From NCBI GenBank assembly GCA_030605045.1, contig JAUWBK010000057.1, positions 1-7,341 of the forward strand: DNA of 7,341 nucleotides. The letters are read 5' to 3'. The position numbers and the translations under genes were made by a program. Source of the DNA: Dehalococcoidia bacterium (GTDB lineage: Bacteria; Chloroflexota; Dehalococcoidia; Dehalococcoidales; RBG-16-60-22). Within the stretch, counting starts at the first letter, position 1. The number at the start of each line of letters is the position of its first letter. Of this stretch, positions 1 to 5,954 are shown one piece after another. The notes under the pieces were generated by a model. That model did not search any database. It was not told where the DNA came from and was given only the letters and a program-made list of their open reading frames with translations.

Positions 1-483
1 TAGTGACTGAACCGCACCAGTGGCCAGGTCCTCATTTAGCTGGGTGATAAAACTAACCAGGTCAGTTACTTCTCCCTCAACCGTGGTGATAAGTGGTAAA
101 GTTAAGCAGGGGACCCCTTCTAGCTCATTCTGCGTCATGCCCGATGAACTAATCTCAGTTACCTCTACATTATTAGCTTCGGCAATATCAAACACGATAT
201 CGCTGATAGTAATGCTCCCGATTGGCTGAGAAAGTATCGCCCTGCCCGTTTCCGATTGTGAAACCGTTTCACTTAACTGTTGCTCCAGTTCTTTCTGGCG
301 GTGAGAGAGTCGGTCCAGTTGAATTGCCTGTAACTTCGCCTGAGCCACGGCAAGTTGCTCATTCAGCTCATTCTGCTCTTGAACCTGCTGAGAACGAATT
401 ACGCCCAGACCAGCCAAAAAAATAATAAAAACACCGATGATTATAATTAGCCAGCTTGTTTTAGTTAGTTTCAATGTTAACAC
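1..483 (-). CDS. PilO/GspM-like pilus assembly protein, 3' end outside window (partial)
   Basis: Reading the minus strand from a GTG at 481-483 gives 161 codons with no stop before the window edge, so the C-terminus is missing. The start is fixed: a TAG lies directly upstream in frame, and an AGGGGG ribosome-binding motif ends 3 bases before the GTG (a TTG at 472-474 is an alternative). The product has a short cytoplasmic tail (KLTKTS), one membrane segment at about residues 11-29, a Gln/Glu-rich coiled coil at about 31-76, then a globular part containing ISDIVFDIAEANNVEVTEIS and VEGEVTDLVSFITQLNED. This layout (tail, membrane helix, coiled coil, ferredoxin-like fold with a 'VEG..xDLxxFI' strand-helix) is that of PilO and GspM, which form the periplasmic side of the alignment complex. 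It starts 20 bases after the PilX-like gene. The family call is inference from architecture; PilN is a less likely alternative. Confidence 0.72.
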   Translation of the reverse strand, partial: MLTLKLTKTSWLIIIIGVFIIFLAGLGVIRSQQVQEQNELNEQLAVAQAKLQAIQLDRLSHRQKELEQQLSETVSQSETGRAILSQPIGSITISDIVFDIAEANNVEVTEISSSGMTQNELEGVPCLTLPLITTVEGEVTDLVSFITQLNEDLATGAVQSL

Positions 484-503
484 CTACCCCCTGATATGCC
501 TAA

Positions 504-1358
504 CTAGTTTGATATCTGCCATGAGAGGATATATATCGTTCCCAATTCGTTTATTATATCAGCTACTATTTGTGCGGTGGTTTTGCCATCTTCAGGGCGT
601 GTCGCTGTGGCCGTAATTTGGTAGCAGGTGCCTGCAATTTCGCCTACCTCTCCAATATCTGCCCGGCTGGCTACCACCCAGGCATAATGGCCCTCCTGGT
701 TCCCTTCTCCTGTGATGTAGAAAGTCTGGGTTCGCGCCGTGATATTTTCAGAAATTTCGGGTGGTGGCGAACTAAGCACCCAGTTGAGCATGTAAGCCCC
801 TTGTGCATCCAAAGTCTCATCTGGTTCATCGGTGGACAGGTTTTCTGGAAAATTGGCCGCCGACCCTGATTGGTAACTATAGCCGATGGGAATCCTCGCC
901 CCAACTTCCTTCAGTTTTATCGGTGGTTCCCCCGGGTCAGCCTGCCAGGTGATGCTGATGGTGTAGTTATAGGCATTAGCACCCCCATCCCACACCATCT
1001 CCCCGACTACGTCGAGGTAATTAACGTGTTCACCGGGCTCGATTAACTCACCGAGATATAGGGTATAGTCTCCTTTATTTTCAGTCTGTATGGCCACTTC
1101 CATCTGATTCACGTTGTCCGATAGTTGTGTGGACGGTGGCACTTCATTAATCAGTGACCACAAGGCATCTTCCACACCAGCATCAGCAGCATAAACTCCC
1201 CTCACGCCTTCCACAAGCATTCGACTGCTTTTAAGGCTGGTGGTGATGTAACCCAGACTGGGCACAATGGTCAGCCCGCCCAAAATCAGCAGGGCTAAAA
1301 CTATAGGCAGGGCTTGCCCCTTCTCACTGCTTACCAGTTGCTTCAAATGTCTTAACAT
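504..1358 (-). CDS. PilX/GspK-like minor pilin (284 aa)
   Basis: This is probably a pilus tip or minor pilin. Residues 1-14 form a basic leader ending in SEKG, followed by a hydrophobic helix beginning QALPIVLALLILGG (about 15-37). The position that is Glu5 in ordinary pilins is Ile19 here, and +1 is Gln rather than Phe. Loss of Glu5 is typical of GspK and PilX, which sit at the tip. Residues 56-66 read YAADAGVEDAL, matching the 'Y.AEAG.E.A' motif of PilX-type N-terminal domains. The rest is a polar exported domain with few cysteines (one, near residue 243) and no recognised enzyme motif. The ATG at 1358 follows GGGAG with a 4-base spacer, 15 bases after the preceding pilin gene. At 284 residues it is the largest of the three pilin-like proteins, as GspK is in type II systems. 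Confidence 0.75.
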   Translation of the reverse strand: MLRHLKQLVSSEKGQALPIVLALLILGGLTIVPSLGYITTSLKSSRMLVEGVRGVYAADAGVEDALWSLINEVPPSTQLSDNVNQMEVAIQTENKGDYTLYLGELIEPGEHVNYLDVVGEMVWDGGANAYNYTISITWQADPGEPPIKLKEVGARIPIGYSYQSGSAANFPENLSTDEPDETLDAQGAYMLNWVLSSPPPEISENITARTQTFYITGEGNQEGHYAWVVASRADIGEVGEIAGTCYQITATATRPEDGKTTAQIVADIINELGTIYILSWQISN

Positions 1359-1373
1359 TTTGCTCCCAATTAC

Positions 1374-1904
1374 TTAAAAGTTTGGACGGTGGCTAATCCT
1401 GTATTCCCTGCTCTCTATAGTCTCCTTAGAGAGAGCCGTTAGCTGTACCGTTAGCACCGGGCTCTGATAACTGACTTTACTGGTATCATCAGGGTCACTA
1501 GGAGCATAGTAGATATGTTTAGCTACCAGAGTCTCTTCGTTTGCCCCAGCGCTACTCCAGTGAGTCCGTTTCAGCTTACCAATCCCATCAGTTAGGTCGG
1601 CAAAAAAGTACGTTACCGAATGATAGACCGGGTTCTCAGGGTCATCCCATTCGGTCCAGTTCATGACCAAAAAATCGGGTGAGGTCAGGTTATCCGCTAT
1701 TATACGATTTGCCATCTGGGCATCGCGGCTAATCCAGAAGCCAGCGCTATGCACTTGGTGTACTGCCGTCATATAGTTATTATTACGCGCGGTTCCCGGG
1801 AGAACCTGAAACGTGGCTATGGCAGCCGCACCAGCCACCAGAGATATAATCGTGGCAGCAATTATCAGCTCAATAAAGGTAAAACCCTTCTCACCTTGCT
1901 TCAT
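1374..1904 (-). CDS. PilW/GspJ-like prepilin (176 aa)
   Basis: This is a type IV prepilin-like protein with a very short leader, MKQGEKG, then FTFIELIIAATIISLVAGAA. Cleavage by a prepilin peptidase is predicted after Gly7, giving Phe at +1 and Glu at +5, the canonical arrangement. The hydrophobic stretch spans about residues 8-30. The exported part is rich in aromatic and acidic residues (for example WTEWDDPENP) and has no recognisable enzyme motif. Size and position after a PilV/GspI-like gene suggest PilW/GspJ, a minor component that primes assembly. Its ATG overlaps the upstream stop as ATGA (1901-1904), which indicates translational coupling. An AAGG lies 7 bases before the start. The subfamily assignment rests on context; the prepilin call itself is secure. 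Confidence 0.85.
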   Translation of the reverse strand: MKQGEKGFTFIELIIAATIISLVAGAAAIATFQVLPGTARNNNYMTAVHQVHSAGFWISRDAQMANRIIADNLTSPDFLVMNWTEWDDPENPVYHSVTYFFADLTDGIGKLKRTHWSSAGANEETLVAKHIYYAPSDPDDTSKVSYQSPVLTVQLTALSKETIESREYRISHRPNF

Positions 1905-2302
1905 CTGTCTGCCTTGTAACCCTCCAGTATAGTTACTCCTTTATCAGAACGTTTGATGGTAACCGTTATCTTCTGGATACCGTCGTCGGGGCTGCGCAAA
2001 GGCTCAGCCGTAATTAAGGTAGAATAATTAAGATAGTCCTTGCCGCTTGGGATTGGTGCTGACGAATATGTCGTGGCATTATATGAATAGCTCGCATTTT
2101 TGACCCACTCCATTTGACTTTGGGCCAAACTTTCCGCGGTAGTATGCTCATCGGCGATAAAGACAGATTTGGAGGTAGTGGTCAGACCATTGAGAAAGGT
2201 AACTGCAATTACGCCTAGAATGGCTAAAGCCACCACCGTTTCAATAAAGGTTACCCCTGACTCACGGCCAGTAAATTTGCCTAATATTCTCAACAGTCGC
2301 AT
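1901..2302 (-). CDS. PilV/GspI-like prepilin (133 aa)
   Basis: This is a small prepilin-like protein. A 16-residue basic leader ends in RESG and is followed by VTFIETVVALAILGVIAVTF. Prepilin peptidase cleavage is predicted after Gly16, leaving Val at +1 (Phe or Met is usual) and the conserved Glu at +5 (Glu21). The motif 'TxxEtvvAlaIlgvi' and the following 'AesLAQSQMEWVKN' (about residues 56-69) are typical of PilV/GspI minor pilins, which often carry 'A..lAq.qmE..r' after the helix. The ATG at 2302 is preceded by GAGGAG at a 6-base spacing, a strong ribosome site. It starts 21 bases after the pilC stop, and its own stop overlaps the next pilin start by 4 bases. It is likely part of the tip or priming complex. 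Confidence 0.85.
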   Translation of the reverse strand: MRLLRILGKFTGRESGVTFIETVVALAILGVIAVTFLNGLTTTSKSVFIADEHTTAESLAQSQMEWVKNASYSYNATTYSSAPIPSGKDYLNYSTLITAEPLRSPDDGIQKITVTIKRSDKGVTILEGYKADR

Positions 2303-2323
2303 TGCTTTCTCCTCAGTAAATAG

Positions 2324-3532
2324 CTAGAACCCCTCGCCGTACAAAGAATACATCGCTGAAGTCAGGGATAAGGCAATCAGACCAATTACCCCACCAATAA
2401 TCAGTGTCATAACAGGTTGAATCAGTGCGATGAAGGAGCGGGTCTTATCTTCGGCTTCAACCTCGTAACTTCGAGCTACAGATAGCAAAGTAGCATCAAG
2501 GTTACCCGTTTCCTCACCAACCCTGACCATCTGCACCATCATTGGCAAAAAAAGTTTGTTCTTGGCCATTGGCCGGGATAAGCCTTCCCCCTTAATCATA
2601 TCTTGCTGGACACCAATAAGCGCCTTGGTCAGTGCTTGATTACGGCCGCTTTGAACCAGCAGGGGCATAACTTCAGTCAGGGGCAGACCGGAACGGACCA
2701 AAAGGGACATGCTTCGGCAATAGCGGGCAAGTTCACTAAGATGACTCACTCGTCCCACAAGTGGCAAGCGAAGGATTAGCTTATCCCACTGGTACCGGCC
2801 GCCCGGGGTCTTGATATAAATGTAAGTTAAGCCAACGACCGTAAGCCCCCCCAACATAATATACATCCAATAAATCTGAATCTTGTTGGCAAAGTCAATG
2901 AGTAGCTGGGCCATAGGTGGTAAGTCAACACCCAGCGAATTATATAAACTACCAAAGCTGGGTAAAATAAAGGTCACCAGTAAGGCTATCACCACGACAG
3001 TAATAACAGAAGTAATAACTGGAAGCATAAGAGCGCTCTTGGTCTCTTTGGCAGCCGTAGTTTCCTTCTCCATATAATCGGCTACATGCTTCAACACTGT
3101 CTCAAGGTCTCCGCTCTGTTCACCGACGCTTAATAGCCGGCAATAAATTGGAGGAAAGACTTGAGGATGCTTGTCTAGAGCTCTGGAAAGCTGATTGCCG
3201 CCGCGCAGGTCAGAGATTACTTCACCCAAAACCCTCTTTAGCGCGCGGTTGACGGACTGCTCCTGCAGTAACTCCAGAGAGGCAACAATATCAATACCAG
3301 ATTCGAGAAGCATGGCCATCTGGCGGTACATAAGTATTATCTCCGCCGGTTTCACTCGGAACAAGCTTCTCGATAGCTTTTCTACGTTAAGAAAGGGGAC
3401 ATACGGTCTGAGGCTGATTGCTTGGTAACCAGCGTAGCCCAATAGGTCAGTGGCTGCCTCTTCATCGGCGGCAGGTAACTTGCCTCTGACCACATCTCCC
3501 TTTTCATTATAGGCGATATACTGATAAACCAT
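2324..3532 (-). CDS. pilC: PilC/GspF-type inner-membrane platform protein (402 aa)
   Basis: This is the integral membrane platform protein of type IV pilus or type II secretion machines. It is contacted by the assembly ATPase and helps extract pilins from the membrane. Length is normal for the family (about 400). The N-terminus VYQYIAYNEKGDVVRGKLPA is the usual opening strand, followed by two T2SSF repeats at about residues 65-190 and 268-395. The repeats carry matching motifs VGEQSGDL (136-143) and VGEETGNL (338-345), plus LLESGI and LVRSGLPL. Three membrane segments are visible at about 168-191, 220-240 and 367-394. It begins 58 bases after gspE. The site before its ATG is weak (GGTGGGTGGG), and a better AGAGGA lies further upstream next to an out-of-frame ATG (see findings). 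No irregularity is seen in the protein. Confidence 0.96.
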   Translation of the reverse strand: MVYQYIAYNEKGDVVRGKLPAADEEAATDLLGYAGYQAISLRPYVPFLNVEKLSRSLFRVKPAEIILMYRQMAMLLESGIDIVASLELLQEQSVNRALKRVLGEVISDLRGGNQLSRALDKHPQVFPPIYCRLLSVGEQSGDLETVLKHVADYMEKETTAAKETKSALMLPVITSVITVVVIALLVTFILPSFGSLYNSLGVDLPPMAQLLIDFANKIQIYWMYIMLGGLTVVGLTYIYIKTPGGRYQWDKLILRLPLVGRVSHLSELARYCRSMSLLVRSGLPLTEVMPLLVQSGRNQALTKALIGVQQDMIKGEGLSRPMAKNKLFLPMMVQMVRVGEETGNLDATLLSVARSYEVEAEDKTRSFIALIQPVMTLIIGGVIGLIALSLTSAMYSLYGEGF

Positions 3533-3548
3533 TTAACCCACCCACCAT
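3507..3548 (-). other. Possible 13-codon leader ORF overlapping the pilC start
   Basis: An ATG at 3546-3548 lies 2 bases after AGAGGAA (3551-3557) and opens a 13-codon frame reading MVGGLNGLSVYRL. It ends in TAA inside pilC, in a different frame from pilC. It could couple translation into pilC or could be chance. No conservation evidence is available. Confidence 0.25.
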
Positions 3549-3590
3549 GATTCCTCTTGATTTTCTCCTAAGTGACTTTAGAGGCCTCTC

Positions 3591-5129
3591 TTATTGGTCT
3601 ACAGAGTAGGCATTACGCAAGACTTCGGCAGGGGTAGTGATATTTGCTTTTACTTTTAACATCCCATTTTTAATCAGAGGCATCATTCCGTCTTTAATTG
3701 CCTCAGTTCGTAGCTGGGCAGAGGTTGAGCCATTGAGCAACTTCATCCTTATCTCGTCACTTACTTGCAGGATTTCAAAAATTCCGGTTCGTCCCTGGTA
3801 GCCAGTATAGGAACATGATTTACAACCGCTACCCAAAATAAACTCCTTTCGCTCCTCACCAATTTCCTTACTATAGGCCATCTGCTCGACTAAAGGGATT
3901 TCAGTTATCTGAGCGCAATCAGGACAAATCCTTCGTGTCATTCGTTGCGCGACCACCCCAATAAGCGCTGAGACGACCAAGAATGGTTCGATACCTAGAT
4001 CAAGGAGACGGAAGACGACGCCCACGGCATCATTGGCGTGGATTGAAGATAGTACCAGATGCCCGGTGAGAGCCGCCTGAACCGCAATTCTAGCCGTTTC
4101 CGCATCACGTATCTCACCAACTAAAATCACGTCCGGGTCAAGGCGTAATATGGACCGGAGTCCACTGGCAAAGGTAAGACCAGCTCGAGGATTAATCTGA
4201 ATCTGATTAATATTCTTGAACCGATACTCTACCGGGTCTTCAATGGTAATGATGTTCCGTCCGGTGCAGTCAAGGCAATTGACGGAAGCATAAAGAGTGG
4301 TCGTTTTGCCAGCACCAGTAGGGCCGCTGACTAAAAGCATACCATAGGGAACTTTAAGCATCTCTTGGTACTTGCCCAGACATTCCGGAAGAAACCCCAG
4401 CTCGGACAGGGTCATAATGGCTCTGGATTTATCGAGAAGCCGCAATGCTGCCATTTCACCATAGACCGTGGCTGTAGTGCCAACCCGAATGTCTATTGAC
4501 TGGCCACCTTTGGTGGTAACGGAAAACTGACCATCCTGAGGACGATGGTGGTCAGCGATATTCATATTGGCCAGGATTTTAATTCGGGAAATAAGCGGAG
4601 TAGCCGTCATCATGGGCAGGGCAAGCATATCGTGAAGGGTGCCATCAATGCGACAGCGTACCTGTAGTTTATCTTCCTGGGGCTGAAGATGGATGTCAGA
4701 GGCTCGCGCCTTTACCGCCTCATCGATAATCAGAGTGAGCGCCCGAGCTACCGGGGCATCAGTAACCGTATCTAATCTAAATTGTTCCTCAATCGTCTCA
4801 CTCGGTAACGAAATACTGGAAATCTGTTCCTCGATTTCTTCATAGGATTGATAATTGAAATCAATCGCCTCTTGAATTTCCTCAGCACTGGCTATCTCAG
4901 GCACGATGTGCATCTGGCTCTGGCTGGCCAGGGCCTCTAAGGCTAAGATATCGGCCGGGTTGGCTATAGCCACATGCAGGACATTACCACTTACCTCTAG
5001 AGGTATGGCAGTGTATTTCCTGGCCAGTGCCTCTGGAATCAATCTTAAGGCCTCAGGCTGGATTAAATGCTTTCGTAACCTAGGCCGAGACTCTTCAGTC
5101 TGGGGCTCATCTAAAGGTGAATCTGGCAT
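3591..5129 (-). CDS. GspE/PilB-type assembly ATPase (512 aa)
   Basis: This is a hexameric cytoplasmic ATPase that powers pilus or pseudopilus extension. The N-terminal MshEN-like domain spans about residues 20-95 (LIPEALARKYTAIPLEVSGN, then VAIANPADI). The catalytic half holds SDIHLQPQ with RCRIDGTL (144-165), Walker A GPTGAGKT (269-276), the Asp box IEDPVEYR (296-303), Walker B DPDVILVGEIRD (331-342) and the His box GHLVLSSIHAND (356-367). The metal-binding tetracysteine is ICPDC (C402, C405) with GCKSC (C436, C439). The tetracysteine and N-terminal domain mark it as an extension ATPase rather than the retraction ATPase PilT. Length is slightly below that of many PilB proteins (about 560). 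The ATG at 5129 is the only possible start, since an in-frame TAA lies just upstream without another start codon. GGGAGGG is 13 bases away, which is long. It sits 48 bases after the HTH gene. Confidence 0.96.
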   Translation of the reverse strand: MPDSPLDEPQTEESRPRLRKHLIQPEALRLIPEALARKYTAIPLEVSGNVLHVAIANPADILALEALASQSQMHIVPEIASAEEIQEAIDFNYQSYEEIEEQISSISLPSETIEEQFRLDTVTDAPVARALTLIIDEAVKARASDIHLQPQEDKLQVRCRIDGTLHDMLALPMMTATPLISRIKILANMNIADHHRPQDGQFSVTTKGGQSIDIRVGTTATVYGEMAALRLLDKSRAIMTLSELGFLPECLGKYQEMLKVPYGMLLVSGPTGAGKTTTLYASVNCLDCTGRNIITIEDPVEYRFKNINQIQINPRAGLTFASGLRSILRLDPDVILVGEIRDAETARIAVQAALTGHLVLSSIHANDAVGVVFRLLDLGIEPFLVVSALIGVVAQRMTRRICPDCAQITEIPLVEQMAYSKEIGEERKEFILGSGCKSCSYTGYQGRTGIFEILQVSDEIRMKLLNGSTSAQLRTEAIKDGMMPLIKNGMLKVKANITTPAEVLRNAYSVDQ

Positions 5130-5140
5130 CTTTGGTTCAT
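5111..5140 (-). other. Possible 9-codon leader ORF overlapping the gspE start
   Basis: An ATG at 5138-5140 lies just 2 bases after GGGAGGG (5143-5149), while the gspE ATG is 13 bases from it. The frame reads MNQRCQIHL and stops at TAG inside gspE, out of frame with it. It may be a coupling leader, or the ribosome site may simply serve gspE at long spacing. Confidence 0.22.
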
Positions 5141-5177
5141 CTCCCTCCCGAACTTATCTTTCTTCGCTTGCGTCAGC

Positions 5178-5408
5178 TCAGCTTGGGTTGCTTCCAGCTG
5201 GCACCACTCCATTAGTAATATTTAGAAAATCAGACACGTTCTCCCTCTTGAATCTTATAACGTTCTTCGGACCAAGACGGTATGCTCTCAGCTGACCGTT
5301 CTTCTCCCACCGCCTGACCGTGCTGGGATGGACGTGTAGAAGGTAAGCCACTTCATTTAAGGTTAGCATCCTGTCCAGTAATTCATCTACAGATGACATG
5401 GATAGCAC
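5178..5408 (-). CDS. Excisionase/MerR-like helix-turn-helix DNA-binding protein (76 aa)
   Basis: This small protein is almost entirely one winged HTH domain of the excisionase (HTH_17) type. At about residues 15-62 it reads LTLNEVAYLLHVHPSTVRRW, then EKNGQLRAYRLG and a wing ending in IRFKRENVSDFL. 'Vhp.TVrrWekngqLrayRlG' is the recognition helix and wing signature of this family, found in Xis proteins, plasmid regulators and small transcription factors. A GTG start at 5406-5408 is chosen because AAAGGA (5414-5419) stands 5 bases before it; an ATG at 5397-5399 would have a 14-base spacing. No integrase or other phage gene is nearby, so a transcriptional role is more likely than excision. It is the first gene of the pilus block and follows a repeat-rich leader, suggesting it may regulate itself and the pilus genes. 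That role is inferred. Confidence 0.85.
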   Translation of the reverse strand: MLSMSSVDELLDRMLTLNEVAYLLHVHPSTVRRWEKNGQLRAYRLGPKNVIRFKRENVSDFLNITNGVVPAGSNPS

Positions 5409-5459
5409 AATTATCCTTTCTTTAGCATTAGTATGTTTAACAGACTAATTGATAGCTCT

Positions 5460-5465
5460 AGTATA
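5460..5465 (-). promoter_or_regulatory. Candidate -10 box for the HTH-pilus operon
   Basis: On the minus strand this reads TATACT, one mismatch from TATAAT, and lies 52 bases upstream of the GTG start of the HTH gene. No good -35 hexamer sits at 16-18 bases (ACGTTT at 17). It is the best -10 candidate I noticed near the gene, but the sequence is AT-rich and chance matches are expected. Confidence 0.35.
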
Positions 5466-5467
5466 CA

Positions 5468-5483
5468 TTTGTATCGTTACAAA
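5468..5483. promoter_or_regulatory. Inverted repeat, possible operator
   Basis: TTTGTA-TCGT-TACAAA is a perfect 6-bp inverted repeat with a 4-base spacer. It lies directly upstream of the candidate -10 box, where a bound regulator would block or reposition polymerase. The adjacent GTTACAAAAA (5476-5485) recurs at 5519-5528. Binding by the HTH protein encoded downstream is speculation. Confidence 0.35.
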
Positions 5484-5484
5484 A

Positions 5485-5513
5485 ACGTTAAGCAACACCC
5501 TCCATACGTTAAG
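5485..5513. repeat. ACGTTAAG direct repeat, 21 bp apart
   Basis: ACGTTAAG occurs at 5485-5492 and 5506-5513, start to start 21 bp, close to two helical turns, so both copies face the same side of the DNA. They lie inside the presumed control region of the HTH gene, between two GTTACAAAAA copies. They may be binding sites. Confidence 0.4.
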
Positions 5514-5666
5514 AATAGGTTACAAAAAGATTACAATTTAGTAACAACACCCCAATTTATCTTATACAGCCTCTCCTTCAATAACAATAGTTCTTTCGTC
5601 ATAGGTAATTAGGCGTACATAAGTAAATATAGCAAAAAAATCATAAAGCTACGGATAAAAGTCATA

Positions 5667-5699
5667 AAAATTTCGTTAAAATTTCGTTGAAGTTTTGTT
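5667..5699. repeat. Three tandem 11-bp repeats (AAAATTTCGTT)
   Basis: Two perfect head-to-tail copies of AAAATTTCGTT occupy 5667-5677 and 5678-5688. A third, degenerate copy, GAAGTTTTGTT (8 of 11 matching), occupies 5689-5699. The 11-bp period is about one helical turn, and the repeats carry phased A-tracts, which would favour curved DNA or cooperative protein binding. TCATAAA also occurs at 5641 and 5662, 21 bp apart. Confidence 0.5.
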
Positions 5700-5881
5700 A
5701 AAAAAGAGGTCGTAGCTGACTTTGCTTGGACAGTTTAGTGAGGCTTTACCTCCGCCTTTTTCCCATCGCCCATTTTTAATCTCCCCTGACACGTATTTTA
5801 GCAGGGGCTTTAGTTTGGAACGGAAATAACTAATTTGTCAAGTCGGTGAAGCTATTCTTTACATAAAGAGAAGAAGGAACG

Positions 5882-5914
5882 ATTGGTGAGAGGGGTGAAG
5901 CCCCTCTCACCAAT
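5882..5914 (-). terminator. Hairpin after garR, probable terminator
   Basis: ATTGGTGAGAGGGG (5882-5895) pairs perfectly with CCCCTCTCACCAAT (5901-5914) across the loop TGAAG, giving a 14-bp stem with a GC-rich core. It begins 40 bases beyond the garR stop. The minus-strand sequence that follows is pyrimidine-rich (CGTTCCTTCTTCTCTTT) but lacks an unbroken T run, so it may be an imperfect intrinsic terminator or an mRNA 3'-end stabiliser. Confidence 0.65.
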
Positions 5915-5954
5915 GCCTCTCTTCCTCAAATAATAAGGTAAGGTGGCCCGTCGT

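Larger units (their letters stand above)
5409..5954. other. Gene-free AT-rich intergenic region
   Basis: This 546-base stretch separates the glyoxylate genes from the pilus block. I see no credible gene on either strand. It holds, right to left: the 14-bp hairpin (5882-5914); an imperfect 6-bp stem CCCCTG...CAGGGG with a 13-base loop near 5783-5808; the 11-bp tandem repeats; TCATAAA, ACGTTAAG and GTTACAAAAA repeat pairs; and the candidate promoter and operator of the HTH gene. It is clearly more AT-rich than the flanking genes. Confidence 0.7.

Noticed and set aside
222..425. Plus-strand frame at the left edge
   Set aside because: The minus strand here encodes a continuous membrane-helix plus coiled-coil protein in operon context; the plus-strand frame is proline-rich noise.
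570..869. 99-codon plus-strand frame within the PilX/GspK-like gene
   Set aside because: It is a shadow frame of the minus-strand pilin-like gene, which has clear leader and YAADAG motifs.
3580..3589. Perfect palindrome AGAGGCCTCT after the gspE stop
   Set aside because: It has no loop and no T-tract, so it is not a terminator; a 10-bp palindrome can occur by chance.
4906..5295. 129-codon plus-strand open frame across the gspE start and HTH gene
   Set aside because: It is antisense to two well-supported genes and its translation shows no domain features.
5178..5408. Evidence for an integrated mobile element, given the excisionase-like HTH
   Set aside because: No integrase, tRNA, attachment-site duplication, transposase or terminal inverted repeats are visible, and the neighbours are pilus genes.
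5700..5790. Possible c-di-GMP-I (GEMM) riboswitch on the minus strand, prompted by GGTAAAGCCTC and GCAAAG-like pieces upstream of a pilus operon
   Set aside because: The conserved core, tetraloop and receptor and the paired stems could not be assembled in the right order; only short pieces resemble the consensus. A covariance-model (Infernal/Rfam) search would settle it.
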